A stretch of 64,000 nt of DNA from Oxalobacter paeniformigenes (GCF_027158465.1 NZ_JAMKYL010000003.1:124001-188000), one strand, 5' to 3'. Positions 1 to 9,887 are shown, numbered from the stretch's first letter. Program-made: numbers and translations. The notes: a model not told the origin generated them from the sequence alone.

Positions 1-1
1 C

Positions 2-2242
2 AAGTCCGAAGCGGGGCGGCTGGCACGTGAAGCCGGTCTGACACGAAGTGCGCTGGAAGCGGCTATTCAGGCCGTTCGCGGTGATGCGAACGTCAATTCC
101 GCCGATGCGGAAAGTCAGCGGGAAGCCCTGAAGAAATATACGCTGGATCTGACGGAACGTGCCCGTTCGGGCAAGCTCGATCCGGTGATCGGCCGTGATG
201 ATGAAATCCGTCGTGCCATTCAGGTTTTGCAGCGTCGTACGAAGAACAATCCGGTGCTGATCGGTGAACCGGGTGTGGGCAAGACCGCGATCGTTGAAGG
301 GTTGGCACAGCGTATCGTCAACAATGAAGTGCCGGAAAGCCTGAAGGGCAAGCGGGTGCTGGCGCTGGATATGGCTGCGCTTCTGGCCGGTGCGAAATTC
401 CGTGGTGAATTCGAGGAACGTCTGAAAGCGGTTCTGAACGAACTGGCGAAAGACGAAGGGCAGGATATTGTCTTTATCGATGAAATCCATACGATGGTCG
501 GTGCGGGCAAGGCCGAAGGCGCGATGGATGCCGGCAATATGCTGAAACCGGCGCTGGCTCGTGGCGAACTGCATTGTGTCGGTGCGACGACGCTGGACGA
601 ATATCGCAAGTACATCGAAAAGGATGCCGCGCTGGAACGTCGTTTCCAGAAAATCATCGTCGATGAGCCGTCCGTCGAGGATACGATCGCCATTTTGCGT
701 GGCTTGCAGGAAAAATACGAATTGCATCACGGGGTGGAAATCACCGACCCTGCCATTATCGCCGCGGCGGAATTGTCGCACCGTTACATTACCGACCGTT
801 TCCTGCCGGACAAGGCGATCGACCTGATCGATGAAGCCGCATCGCGTATCAAGATGGAAATCGATTCCAAACCGGAAGTCATGGACAAGCTCGATCGCCG
901 GATCATCCAGCTCAAGATCGAACGGGAAGCCATGAGGAAGGAAACGGACGAGGCTTCGAAGAAACGGCTTGCGCTTCTGGAAGAAGAAATCACGAAGCTG
1001 GAAAAGGAATATGCCGATTATGATGAAATCCTGAAAGCTGAAAAGGCAGGGGTGGAAGGTTCCAAGCATATCAAGGAAGAAATCGACAAGGTTCGCCAGC
1101 AGATCGAGGAGGCCAAACGGCGCGGCGATTACCAGAAGATGTCCGAATTGATGTACGGTCGTCTGCCGGAACTGGAAAAAGCGCTGGCAGCGGAAACGAA
1201 GAAGGACGAAAAACTGGAACACGATCATCCGAGGCTGTTGCGCACGCAGGTCGATGCCGAGGAAATCGCGGAAGTGGTTTCGCGGGCTACCGGTATCCCT
1301 GTCTCGAAGATGATGCAGGGCGAACGCGACAAGCTCTTGCATATGGAAGACGAACTGCATAAACGGGTCGTCGGCCAGCATGAAGCGATCGTTGCGGTTT
1401 CCGAAGCGATCAGGCGTTCGCGTGCCGGTCTGTCCGACCCTAACCGGCCGTATGGTTCTTTCATGTTCCTTGGGCCGACCGGTGTGGGCAAGACCGAATT
1501 GTGCAAGGCGCTGGCCGCTTTCCTGTTCGATACGGAAGAAGCCATGATCCGTATCGACATGAGCGAATTCATGGAAAAACACTCGGTCGCCCGTCTGATC
1601 GGTGCGCCTCCGGGATATGTCGGCTATGAAGAAGGCGGTTATCTGACCGAAGCGGTACGCCGCAAACCGTACAGTGTCATTTTGCTTGATGAAATCGAAA
1701 AGGCGCATCCGGATGTGTTCAATGTCCTGTTGCAGGTTCTCGATGATGGACGAATGACCGACGGACAGGGACGTACGGTGGATTTCAAGAATACCGTCAT
1801 CGTCATGACCTCGAATCTGGGTTCGCAGATCATCCAGTCGATGGACAAGAGCGATCAGGGTCTGATCAAGGTGGCTGTCATGGATGAAGTCCGCAAACAT
1901 TTCCGTCCGGAATTCATCAACCGTGTGGATGAGATCGTGGTCTTCCATGCGCTGGATGAAAAGAATATCGGTGCGATCGCCAAGATTCAGCTCGAACTGG
2001 TCAACCGCCGTTTGCAGGGTATGGAAATGTCGATGGAAGTATCGGATGCCGCATTGCACAAGATCGCGGAAGCAGGTTTCGATCCATTGTTCGGCGCCCG
2101 CCCGCTGAAACGGGCTATCCAGAACCGGATCGAAAATCCGTTGTCGAAGTATATTCTGGAAGGCAAGTTCGGTCCGAAAGATGTCATCGTTGTGGACGAA
2201 AAGAATGGCGAGCTGGTGTTCGACAAACGAAAAGCCGACTGA
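2..2242 (+). CDS. clpB: ATP-dependent disaggregase ClpB, 5' end outside window
   Basis: Hsp100 AAA+ unfoldase that works with DnaK/DnaJ/GrpE to pull proteins out of aggregates in the cytoplasm. The frame is open from the first bases, so 746 residues are visible and roughly the first 115 are missing. Two nucleotide-binding domains are present. The first has Walker A GEPGVGKT near visible residue 88 and Walker B VFIDEIH. A charged helical middle domain (KLDRRIIQLKIEREAM onward) is typical of ClpB and absent from ClpA. The second has GPTGVGKT near residue 491 and LLDEIEKAHPDV. A Rho-independent terminator follows directly, so this is the last gene of its transcript. Confidence 0.97.
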   Translation, partial: KSEAGRLAREAGLTRSALEAAIQAVRGDANVNSADAESQREALKKYTLDLTERARSGKLDPVIGRDDEIRRAIQVLQRRTKNNPVLIGEPGVGKTAIVEGLAQRIVNNEVPESLKGKRVLALDMAALLAGAKFRGEFEERLKAVLNELAKDEGQDIVFIDEIHTMVGAGKAEGAMDAGNMLKPALARGELHCVGATTLDEYRKYIEKDAALERRFQKIIVDEPSVEDTIAILRGLQEKYELHHGVEITDPAIIAAAELSHRYITDRFLPDKAIDLIDEAASRIKMEIDSKPEVMDKLDRRIIQLKIEREAMRKETDEASKKRLALLEEEITKLEKEYADYDEILKAEKAGVEGSKHIKEEIDKVRQQIEEAKRRGDYQKMSELMYGRLPELEKALAAETKKDEKLEHDHPRLLRTQVDAEEIAEVVSRATGIPVSKMMQGERDKLLHMEDELHKRVVGQHEAIVAVSEAIRRSRAGLSDPNRPYGSFMFLGPTGVGKTELCKALAAFLFDTEEAMIRIDMSEFMEKHSVARLIGAPPGYVGYEEGGYLTEAVRRKPYSVILLDEIEKAHPDVFNVLLQVLDDGRMTDGQGRTVDFKNTVIVMTSNLGSQIIQSMDKSDQGLIKVAVMDEVRKHFRPEFINRVDEIVVFHALDEKNIGAIAKIQLELVNRRLQGMEMSMEVSDAALHKIAEAGFDPLFGARPLKRAIQNRIENPLSKYILEGKFGPKDVIVVDEKNGELVFDKRKAD

Positions 2243-2258
2243 CATTCGTTTCTGATAT

Positions 2259-2294
2259 AAAACCCTCTGTCCTGACCGGGCAGGGGGTTTTTTT
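2259..2294 (+). terminator. Rho-independent terminator of clpB
   Basis: A 10-bp stem (AAACCCTCTG against CAGGGGGTTT, with one G-U pair) is followed by a run of T residues, 17 bases after the clpB stop codon. Confidence 0.85.
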
Positions 2295-2472
2295 ATGCCC
2301 GTGTTGTTGTGGTACATTGCAGGGCAAAGGGTGGTTGCGTTTTTTGCTGTTGCCCGAAGTCTTGTCAAGCGATACCGGATGCTTTATGTTCGTTGTGACG
2401 GTTTTGTTTGTACGTTTTTCAGGCATGGCAATGCATCAGGCAGGGATTGCCGGCCATTCATGGAATACGACA

Positions 2473-3609
2473 ATGCTGAATATGAAATATCGTGCGAAAC
2501 GGTGGGCTGCGGCGGGATTGTGTGCCTTTTTTGCGGGCATGTTTTCTGTAACGGCTTTTGCCGACAGTGACAGAAATGGCCGGCAAGCCAAAGAGGAATC
2601 GTCTTCATGGACGAGTTATTTCAGCCGTTATCTGGTGTTCTGGGAAACGGATGACGGCAAGAAGTCCGAAAAGGAAGTGACCGATCCGAAGGCATGGAAA
2701 AAAATCGCGGTCGATTTCAATGATTTCCTGCCTGACAATTTGCCGGGTGTCGCGGAATATCGACGTGCGGCGCGTTACCAGCTGTGGGAAAACCAGCCTT
2801 CCCATACCGCGCAGGAAGTTTATGATTTGTATGGTGTTTCTGCACAAAAGGGCAATGTGTTGGCCTTGATGAAGCAGTATGAAATGTATCTGGAGAATCA
2901 GGATGCGACGGATGAGGGAAAACGGTTTTTTGCCGAACGCCTGAATGAGGCTTGCCAGCAGGTATATCCGGTCGCGGTGACCGGCAATGCGGATGCGCAG
3001 TATTTTTATGCGCGTTATTGCATGAATTTCAAGAGTGCGCAGGCGCAGTCGTGGTTTGCACGGGCGATGAAGCAGTACCGGAGTTTTGCGGATCGCCAGA
3101 TTCCATATGCGCAGTATATGCTGGGTGAGATTTACCGGGTTTACGGTGAGGAAAAGACTGCACAGGACTGGTTTTTGCAGTCGGCGCAAAACGGCAATGC
3201 CGAGGCGGTCTGCAAGATCAGGCAGGATGTGTTTTATGAAAACGAGGTCTGGGAGAAACTTGGACCTGGGGTCAAGGGAAACGGTTCATGTGCGGTGTAT
3301 CAGGCACTCAGACTGATCGCCCAAACGCACAACAACAAGGCTGTGGCGCATGCGGCAACGGAATTGTTGTTGCAAATGCCGGTGGGGTATGCGCGAAAAG
3401 GGTTTACCGATACCGGAAGCGGTTTTCATTATTTTCCGTATGAACGGACACTGGATGCCATTCTTTCGATCCAGCCTTCTGGTCTGACGGCGTCGCAAAG
3501 GGAAAAATCGAAAGAGCTGGTGGAAAAATATAAAAACAAACGGGCGGCATTTGTCGATGATTATCTGGACAAGTTCGACTGGAACCGCCTGAGTCCGTTC
3601 GGGGACTGA
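2473..3609 (+). CDS. Secreted Sel1-like repeat protein
   Basis: Exact role unknown. The chosen start gives MLNMKYRAKRWAAAG, a basic n-region followed by a hydrophobic stretch and an AFA/D cleavage-like site, so export to the periplasm is likely. The frame is open further upstream, but that part (from 2317) lacks coding character; ATG 2482 is an alternative start. Residues from about 110 onward contain helical repeat segments such as ALMKQYEMYLENQDATDEG and AQYMLGEIYRVYGEEKTAQDW, typical of Sel1/TPR-type scaffolds that bind other proteins. The gene lies alone between two terminators. About 378 residues. Confidence 0.7.
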   Translation: MLNMKYRAKRWAAAGLCAFFAGMFSVTAFADSDRNGRQAKEESSSWTSYFSRYLVFWETDDGKKSEKEVTDPKAWKKIAVDFNDFLPDNLPGVAEYRRAARYQLWENQPSHTAQEVYDLYGVSAQKGNVLALMKQYEMYLENQDATDEGKRFFAERLNEACQQVYPVAVTGNADAQYFYARYCMNFKSAQAQSWFARAMKQYRSFADRQIPYAQYMLGEIYRVYGEEKTAQDWFLQSAQNGNAEAVCKIRQDVFYENEVWEKLGPGVKGNGSCAVYQALRLIAQTHNNKAVAHAATELLLQMPVGYARKGFTDTGSGFHYFPYERTLDAILSIQPSGLTASQREKSKELVEKYKNKRAAFVDDYLDKFDWNRLSPFGD

Positions 3610-3630
3610 CATCGCGTTTGGCGGACAGAA

Positions 3631-3664
3631 ACAAAAGCCGGTGCCTGAAAGCACCGGCTTTTGT
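3631..3664. terminator. Bidirectional terminator between the Sel1-like gene and phoH
   Basis: A perfect 14-bp stem (ACAAAAGCCGGTGC and its complement) with a 6-base loop, with A/T runs on both sides, sits between two convergent genes. Confidence 0.9.
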
Positions 3665-3677
3665 TTCATGGATACGT

Positions 3678-5414
3678 TCAGAGAATATCCGCTGCGTAGT
3701 CCGCCAGTCTGGAGCGTTCACCGCGTGCCAGCATGACGTGCCCGCTGTGTTCCCATCCTCTGAAACGGTCGACGACATAGGTCAGACCGCTGGAGCCTTC
3801 GGTCAGATACGGGGTGTCGATCTGTGCGATGTTGCCCAGACAGACGATCTTGGTTCCCGGACCCGCGCGGGTGATCAGCGTTTTCATCTGTTTCGGTGTG
3901 AGGTTTTGCGCTTCGTCGATGATGAGGAACTTGTCCACGAAGGTGCGTCCGCGCATGAAGTTCAGGGACTTGATCGAGATGCGCGAGCGGATGAGTTCCT
4001 GGGTCGTGGCGCGTCCCCATTCGCCGGCGTCGTTGTCTGCCTTGGACAAGACTTCCAGATTGTCGTCGAGCGCGCCCATCCATGGCGACATTTTTTCTTC
4101 TTCCGTTCCCGGCAGAAAGCCGATGTCTTCGCCGACAGGAATCGTGACGCGGGTGACGATGACTTCGTTGTACCGTTTCATTTCCAGTACCTGTGTCAGC
4201 CCGGCGGCAAGCGCCAGCAGGGTCTTGCCGGTACCGGCTTGTCCCACAAGGGTGACGATGTCGATATCAGGGTTCATCAGGATATTGAAGGCGAAATTCT
4301 GTTCGCGGTTGCGTGCAGTAATGCCCCAGACGTTGTTTTTGCCATGGGTATAGTCATGCAGGGTTTCGAGAACGGCTTTTTTGCCTTCGATTTGTTTGAC
4401 TTGCGCCTGAAACGGTGTTTCACCGGCTTCCGGTTCGAGATAGACGAACTGGTTGACGACCATGGACGATACCATCGGCCCGCTGATACGGTAGAGGGTC
4501 TGGCTGACGCCGTGATGGTCGTTTTCATGCCAGGTTTCGATATTCTTGCCGTGTTTTTCCCAGAAGTTGGCAGGCAGTTGCAGGGTACCCGGGTAGAGCA
4601 GGTCGGAATCTTCCAGTACCTGATCGTTGAAGTAGTCTTCCGAGGAGAGACCCAGCGCGCGTGCCTTGATGCGCATGTTGATGTCCTTGGAGACCATGAC
4701 GACGGCGCGTCCCGGATGTTTGGCGCGCAGTGTCATCATGACGCCGAGAATCTGGTTGTCGGCCTTGTCGGATGCCAGATTTTCGGGTAGCGGGCTGGCT
4801 TCCATGTTTGTCTGGAAGAAAAGGTGTCCCTGCGCCTCGCGGTTGCCCAGTTTGTTCAGTGGAATGCCTTCGGTCAGCAGGACGCTTTCATCCACGTCGG
4901 CGACGAGCAAATCCAGCGTCCGGGTGACTTGCCGGACGTTGCGGGCGACGTCTGACATACCGCGTTTGTGGTTGTCGAGTTCTTCCAGCGTGATCATCGG
5001 CAGGAAAATATCATGTTCCTCGAAACGGAACAGTGAGGTCGGATCGTGCATCAGGACATTGGTGTCCAGAACGAACAGTTTCGTTTCTCCGGACTGGCTG
5101 GCTGCACGGCTCAGCGGCGATTGCAGGGTGGTTTCCACCAGTTTTTTGCGGGGTGGACGTGATGGCGGTTTGGCTGCCGACATGGCACGGCGCGGTTTTT
5201 CCGGAGCGGCCACGGCGGCTTTGCGGGACGGTGTCGTTTTGCTCGTGCCGTCTCCTGCGGGAACGGTTGTCTGCGTAACCGGCGGCTTTGCGGCTTTTGC
5301 CGCTTTTGCGGTTTTTCGGGCCAACGCTACGGCATCGTCCGGCAGCCGGGTTGCCGCGGCATCTTTCGGAGAAAGGGTATCGGCTGGTTTGGCAGGCATT
5401 TTGGGTAATGGCAT
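3678..5414 (-). CDS. PIN domain-PhoH family ATPase (YlaK/PhoH2 type)
   Basis: Two-domain protein joining a PIN RNase to a PhoH ATPase, expected to unwind and cleave RNA. The start at 5414 is preceded by GAGG at good spacing; the frame upstream of it looks non-coding. Residues 1-90 are a Lys/Ala/Pro-rich linker. The PIN domain starts near residue 110 (KLFVLDTNVLMHDP, with acidic metal ligands). The PhoH domain has Walker A GQAGTGKT near residue 390 and Walker B FLIIDEAQN near residue 496. Length of 578 residues suits the PIN-PhoH family rather than the shorter PhoL. The next gene (bcp) is on the same strand about 90 bp upstream, so the two may be co-transcribed. Confidence 0.93.
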   Translation of the reverse strand: MPLPKMPAKPADTLSPKDAAATRLPDDAVALARKTAKAAKAAKPPVTQTTVPAGDGTSKTTPSRKAAVAAPEKPRRAMSAAKPPSRPPRKKLVETTLQSPLSRAASQSGETKLFVLDTNVLMHDPTSLFRFEEHDIFLPMITLEELDNHKRGMSDVARNVRQVTRTLDLLVADVDESVLLTEGIPLNKLGNREAQGHLFFQTNMEASPLPENLASDKADNQILGVMMTLRAKHPGRAVVMVSKDINMRIKARALGLSSEDYFNDQVLEDSDLLYPGTLQLPANFWEKHGKNIETWHENDHHGVSQTLYRISGPMVSSMVVNQFVYLEPEAGETPFQAQVKQIEGKKAVLETLHDYTHGKNNVWGITARNREQNFAFNILMNPDIDIVTLVGQAGTGKTLLALAAGLTQVLEMKRYNEVIVTRVTIPVGEDIGFLPGTEEEKMSPWMGALDDNLEVLSKADNDAGEWGRATTQELIRSRISIKSLNFMRGRTFVDKFLIIDEAQNLTPKQMKTLITRAGPGTKIVCLGNIAQIDTPYLTEGSSGLTYVVDRFRGWEHSGHVMLARGERSRLADYAADIL

Positions 5415-5503
5415 CGTAACCTCGCTTTTTGTTTGTTGGTGTCCGGAGTGCAATCGTGTTACGTCGGGAAACCGGGACGGCGTTTTCCCTGCATGCTGCA
5501 TGT

Positions 5504-5980
5504 TCAGCGGTCAAGTTCGCGTGCCGCTTCAAGTATTTCACCGATGTGGCCGGGGACTTTCACGCCACGCCATTCTTTCACCAGTTGTCCGTTCCGGTCA
5601 ATCAGGAATGTGCTGCGTTCGATGCCGCGTCCGACTTTTCCGTAACGGGTTTTCGTTTTCATGACGTTGAAGCGGTTGCACAGCGTTTCATCAGGGTCGG
5701 AAATCAGCGGAAAGGGCAGGTCGAATTTTTTTGCGAAGTTTTCGTGCGAGCGGATGCTGTCCCGGCTGACGCCGACGATTTCGGTTCCCGCCTGCTGGAA
5801 TTCCGGGTAATGGTCGCGGAAATCGATGCTTTCCGCCGTACAGCCCGGCGTATTGTCCTTGGGATAGAAATACAGGACAAGGTTTTTTCCCTTGTAGTCA
5901 GACAGTCTGAACGGCTTGATGGTCGCATCTGCCGTGAAATCGGGTATGGTCTGGTTGAGCTGGATGGTTTCTTCTGACAT
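5504..5980 (-). CDS. bcp: Thioredoxin-dependent thiol peroxidase Bcp, one-Cys type
   Basis: Peroxiredoxin of the Bcp/PrxQ family that reduces hydroperoxides in the cytoplasm. The 158 residues give a full-length thioredoxin fold. The peroxidatic cysteine is Cys47 in the NTPGCTAES motif. The resolving cysteine found five residues later in E. coli Bcp (Cys50) is absent here, so recycling would need another thiol donor or an intermolecular bond. It lies just upstream of the PIN-PhoH gene on the same strand. Confidence 0.95.
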   Translation of the reverse strand: MSEETIQLNQTIPDFTADATIKPFRLSDYKGKNLVLYFYPKDNTPGCTAESIDFRDHYPEFQQAGTEIVGVSRDSIRSHENFAKKFDLPFPLISDPDETLCNRFNVMKTKTRYGKVGRGIERSTFLIDRNGQLVKEWRGVKVPGHIGEILEAARELDR

Positions 5981-6067
5981 GGTCGTTTTCTCTTTTTGTT
6001 TTTCCCGGTGACGGTGCCTGTACGAATAATGTGCGCCGTATGGATATGATGGAAGTGTAACCGTTTT

Positions 6068-6469
6068 TTATGGATTTATCTCATTCATGACAAGCGCAAG
6101 CAAAACATTCCGTTCTTCGGCAAGCAAGAGGTTGCAGGTGCCGCAGGCCGAGCGATTGTTCATGCATTCGATGATGATGCCGTGTTCGAGCAGGGTGAAT
6201 ATCCAGTCCTGCGGAAGTTGCCGGGTATGCTGCCCGGTACCGAGTACGACGATGTCGGGCCGCCAGGTTTTCAGCGCGACAAGGTCGTCTATCGTCAGTG
6301 TATCGAAGGATGTGACCGGCCAGCGGACAGGTTGCATGCCCGGCATGGCGATCAGACTGTGCCGGTATGCGCGGCCGGCAATCACGATTTGATGGTCATC
6401 GTATGCGGAAATGCCTTGATGCAATGCGGTTTGTTCGGGTTCGATCTTCATAATGATATTGTGTGTCAT
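6068..6469 (-). CDS. Mth938-like domain protein (DUF498)
   Basis: Small protein of the Mth938/NDUFAF3-like superfamily. The eukaryotic relative helps assemble respiratory complex I, but no bacterial function is established. The family core is visible as ITSFDTLTIDDL-like sequence, DIVVLGTGQHTRQLP and the GIIIECMNNRSACGTCNLLL region. An in-frame ATG 18 bases downstream (6451) is an alternative start. Length of 133 residues is usual for the family. Confidence 0.85.
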   Translation of the reverse strand: MTHNIIMKIEPEQTALHQGISAYDDHQIVIAGRAYRHSLIAMPGMQPVRWPVTSFDTLTIDDLVALKTWRPDIVVLGTGQHTRQLPQDWIFTLLEHGIIIECMNNRSACGTCNLLLAEERNVLLALVMNEINP

Positions 6470-6636
6470 GCGGCCTGATAGCGCCTCATGCTTTTTTTGC
6501 TTACCTAAACGGTCATAAAGTGATAGGCTTATTTATTTAGTGGTTTCAGTCTTGATTCAGTGTCGGGTATGAATCAGAATGATATATTGTCTGGTATCGA
6601 AGGGCACCATCCTTAAACATATTCCGGGAGCACAAA

Positions 6637-7923
6637 ATGCACCTTATCAACAAATCGAAAAAGCTGGCAAATGTTTGTTATGACATACGCGGACCCGTTC
6701 TGGAAAGAGCGCGGCAAATGGAAGCGGAAGGCCAGAAAATCATCAAACTGAACATCGGCAATGTCGGTGCGTTCGGTTTCGAACCGCCTGATGAAATCGT
6801 GCGCGACATGATCAAGAACATGCTCAACGCCGCGCCGTATTCCGATTCCAAGGGCATGTTCGCGTCCCGGAAAGCGATCATGCAGTACACACAGCAGAAA
6901 AATATCGAAGGTGTGACGATCGACGATATCTATATCGGCAATGGCGCGTCCGAGCTGATCGTCATGAGCATGCAGGCCCTTCTGGACAATGGTGACGAAG
7001 TGCTGGTTCCGGCACCGGATTATCCGCTGTGGACGGCGGCGGTCACGCTGGCCGGCGGCAAGGCAGTCCATTATCTGTGTGACGAAGCCAACGACTGGAT
7101 GCCGGATATCGCCGATATCGAATCGAAAATCACGCCGCATACGAAAGCGATCGTCGTCATCAATCCGAACAATCCGACCGGTGCGCTGTATCCAGACGAA
7201 TTGTTGAAAAAAATCGTCGATCTGGCACGTGAACATCAGCTGATCGTGTTCGCCGATGAAATCTACGACAAGTGTCTGTACGATGGTGTCACGCATACGT
7301 CGATGGCTTCGCTCGCCAACGATGTGCTGTTCATCACCATGAACGGCTTGTCGAAAAATTACCGTTCCTGCGGTTATCGTGTCGGCTGGATGGTCGTTTC
7401 GGGCGAGAAAAAATACGCCCGTGATTATATCGTCGGTCTGGACATGCTTTCATCCATGCGGTTGTGTTCGAATGTACCGGGGCAGTTCGCCATCCAGACG
7501 GCACTGGGCGGTTACCAGAGTATCAACGATCTGGTCGCGCCCGGTGGAAGACTGGCACGGCAACGTGATCTGGCGTACAAATTGCTGACCGACATACCGG
7601 GTGTGACCTGCGTCAAGGCAAAAGCATCGCTTTACATGTTCCCGAGACTGGATCCGGAAATTTATCCGATTCAGGATGACAGGCAGTTCGCTTATGAATT
7701 GCTGGAAAGGGAAAAGGTCCTGATCGTACAGGGTACCGGATTCAACTGGATCGCACCGGATCATTTCCGTGTCGTGTTCTTGCCGAATTCGGACGATTTG
7801 ACACATGCGATCGAACGTATCGCCCGTTTCCTGGAATATTATCGCCGCAAGTTCGGTACCGAAGAGCTGGCAATGAAAAAATACGGAAAAATCCGTCAGG
7901 AAAAGGAACTGAGAGTCGTTTGA
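6637..7923 (+). CDS. alaA: Alanine aminotransferase AlaA family
   Basis: Class I/II PLP aminotransferase that makes alanine from pyruvate and glutamate. The protein follows AlaA closely from the N-terminus (SKKLANVCYDIRGPVLERA) through NPNNPTGALYP and DEIYDKCLYD to the PLP-binding lysine, Lys240 in GLSKNYRSCG. The start has GGGAG at proper spacing. Its 428 residues include a short basic tail beyond E. coli AlaA. In many betaproteobacteria the alaA-hom arrangement seen here is conserved; hom starts 44 bp downstream, so both are probably one transcript. Confidence 0.93.
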   Translation: MHLINKSKKLANVCYDIRGPVLERARQMEAEGQKIIKLNIGNVGAFGFEPPDEIVRDMIKNMLNAAPYSDSKGMFASRKAIMQYTQQKNIEGVTIDDIYIGNGASELIVMSMQALLDNGDEVLVPAPDYPLWTAAVTLAGGKAVHYLCDEANDWMPDIADIESKITPHTKAIVVINPNNPTGALYPDELLKKIVDLAREHQLIVFADEIYDKCLYDGVTHTSMASLANDVLFITMNGLSKNYRSCGYRVGWMVVSGEKKYARDYIVGLDMLSSMRLCSNVPGQFAIQTALGGYQSINDLVAPGGRLARQRDLAYKLLTDIPGVTCVKAKASLYMFPRLDPEIYPIQDDRQFAYELLEREKVLIVQGTGFNWIAPDHFRVVFLPNSDDLTHAIERIARFLEYYRRKFGTEELAMKKYGKIRQEKELRVV

Positions 7924-7966
7924 AGCATCATTTGGTAAACAGGGAAATTTGGTAAAAAAAGGAAAT

Positions 7967-9277
7967 ATGAAGCCGGTTAAAGTTGGAATTCTGGGATTGG
8001 GAACCGTCGGTTCCGGTACCTTCAATGTACTGAAACGGAATCAGAAAGAAATCAGGGGGCGTGCCGGTCGGAACATAGAGGTCGTCATGGTTGCCGACCG
8101 CAATGTGGAGATGGCACGCAAGATCGTCAACGGTGACTGTGAAGTCGTCGCTGACGGCAATCTGCTGGTGAACAATCCCGATATCGACATCGTGGTGGAA
8201 CTGATCGGCGGTTATGGCGTCGCAAAGGATTTCGTTCTGAAAGCCATCGCCAACGGCAAGCATGTCGTGACGGCCAACAAGGCATTGCTGGCTTTGCATG
8301 GCAATGAAATTTTCGAAGCTGCCCAAAACAAAAAGGTGATCGTGGCGTTCGAAGCTGCCGTTGCTGGCGGTATTCCGATCATCAAGGCATTGCGTGAAGG
8401 GTTGACTGCCAACCGGATCGAATGGATCGCCGGCATCATCAACGGTACGACCAATTTCATTTTGTCGGAAATGCGCGAAAAAGGACTGGATTTCGATACG
8501 GTTCTGAAAAATGCGCAGGAACTCGGTTATGCTGAATCCGATCCGACTTTCGATATTGAAGGGTTCGATGCCGCACACAAGGTCACGATCATGTCGTCGC
8601 TGGCTTTCGGTATTCCTGTCCAGTTCGACAAGGCCTATGTCGAAGGGATCAACCGGCTAGAGGCGATCGATATCAAGTATGCCGAACAGCTGGGGTATCG
8701 TATCAAGTTGCTGGGTATCACCAAGCGGATGAAAAACGGTATCGAATTGCGTGTCCATCCGACGCTGATTCCGTCCAAACGCCTGATCGCCAATGTGGAA
8801 GGCGCGATGAATGCCGTGCTGGTTAACAGCGATGCGGTCGGCGCTTCCCTGTATTACGGCAAGGGTGCAGGTTCCGAACCGACGGCATCCGCCGTGATCG
8901 CCGATCTGGTCGATATCGCCCGTCTGGAATCGGTCGATCCGGAGCACCGTGTTCCCCATCTGGCTTTCCAGCCGGATGCATTGACGAATACACCGATACT
9001 GCCGATGTCGGAAGTCACCACCAGCTATTACCTGAGAATGCAGGTCAAGGATCAGCCTGGTGTTCTCGCGGATATCACGCGTATTCTGGCCGACCTGAAA
9101 ATTTCCATCGATGCTTTCCTGCAGAAGGAACCAATGGAAGGGGAAACACTGGTCGATATCATCATCCTGACGCATATGACACAGGAAAAGAATATGAATG
9201 CCGCCATCGAAAAAGTGGAAAAATTATCCACCGTGATGGGAAAAGTGACGAAAATACGACTTGAGGAATTGATGTAA
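7967..9277 (+). CDS. hom: Homoserine dehydrogenase
   Basis: Reduces aspartate semialdehyde to homoserine, the branch point to threonine and methionine. The start ATG 7967 has GGA at proper spacing; a TTG at 7949 is less likely. The N-terminal NAD(P)-binding motif is GILGLGTVGSG (residues 7-17). The catalytic domain contains AGIINGTTNFIL and the ELGYAESDPTFDIEGFDAAHK signature. A C-terminal ACT domain begins near residue 354 (YYLRMQVKDQPGVLADITR), the usual site of threonine feedback. Length of 436 residues is standard. It probably shares a transcript with alaA. Confidence 0.97.
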   Translation: MKPVKVGILGLGTVGSGTFNVLKRNQKEIRGRAGRNIEVVMVADRNVEMARKIVNGDCEVVADGNLLVNNPDIDIVVELIGGYGVAKDFVLKAIANGKHVVTANKALLALHGNEIFEAAQNKKVIVAFEAAVAGGIPIIKALREGLTANRIEWIAGIINGTTNFILSEMREKGLDFDTVLKNAQELGYAESDPTFDIEGFDAAHKVTIMSSLAFGIPVQFDKAYVEGINRLEAIDIKYAEQLGYRIKLLGITKRMKNGIELRVHPTLIPSKRLIANVEGAMNAVLVNSDAVGASLYYGKGAGSEPTASAVIADLVDIARLESVDPEHRVPHLAFQPDALTNTPILPMSEVTTSYYLRMQVKDQPGVLADITRILADLKISIDAFLQKEPMEGETLVDIIILTHMTQEKNMNAAIEKVEKLSTVMGKVTKIRLEELM

Positions 9278-9376
9278 TGTCATTCTTAAATTAGTCTAAC
9301 GGAAGGTTCAGGATTGGCTGACAGCCGGTGACGGTATGCCAATATTCTTTCCAGCAGGTTTCTTTGGGAGATAGCC

Positions 9377-9835
9377 ATGTTCAATAAAATCATGATTCCG
9401 ACTGACGGTTCGGAACTTTCAACTGCCGCAGCGCTCGAAGGTGTCGCTTTTGCGGCGGACAACAAATCCGAGGTGGTCGGTGTGTATGTCGCGCCTGAGT
9501 ACCAGTACCCGGTATACGTCGAAATCATTCCGCCTACGTATCCGATCGAGGAAGAATATGATTCGATGATGCGCAAGGTCGGCATGGAATATCTTCAGCC
9601 GGTACAGGAAGCGGCAAAACAGGCCGGTGTTCCTTTTTCGAGTATTGTGCTGTTTTCCAATTCGGCGGGTTCTGCCATTGCCGATGCGGCGAAGGAACAG
9701 AATTGCGACCTGATTTTCATGGGGTCGCATGGCCGTTCCGGACTCGGACAGCTGCTGTTGGGGAGTGTGACGACAAAGGTATTGAATCTGTGCCAGATTC
9801 CTGTACTGGTTCATCATATCCGCAAGAAAAAATAA
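9377..9835 (+). CDS. Universal stress protein, UspA family
   Basis: Single-domain Usp, a cytoplasmic nucleotide-binding stress protein of unclear biochemistry. It starts MFNKIMIPTDGSELSTAAA behind GGGAG. The ATP-binding signature G-x2-G-x9-G-S is complete as GSHGRSGLGQLLLGS near residue 116, so it should bind ATP. It is a single-gene unit ended by a strong bidirectional terminator. Confidence 0.93.
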   Translation: MFNKIMIPTDGSELSTAAALEGVAFAADNKSEVVGVYVAPEYQYPVYVEIIPPTYPIEEEYDSMMRKVGMEYLQPVQEAAKQAGVPFSSIVLFSNSAGSAIADAAKEQNCDLIFMGSHGRSGLGQLLLGSVTTKVLNLCQIPVLVHHIRKKK

Positions 9836-9850
9836 TCGTATTTTTCTTTA

Positions 9851-9887
9851 AAAAAAACGCCATACAGATACCGTATGGCGTTTTTTT
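9851..9887. terminator. Bidirectional terminator after the usp gene
   Basis: A perfect 15-bp stem (AAAAAAACGCCATAC and complement) with a 7-base loop; the A and T runs form part of the stem on both sides. Confidence 0.9.

Noticed and set aside
7949..7966. TTG start for hom
   Set aside because: The ATG at 7967 has a proper GGA ribosome-binding site and gives the conserved N-terminus.
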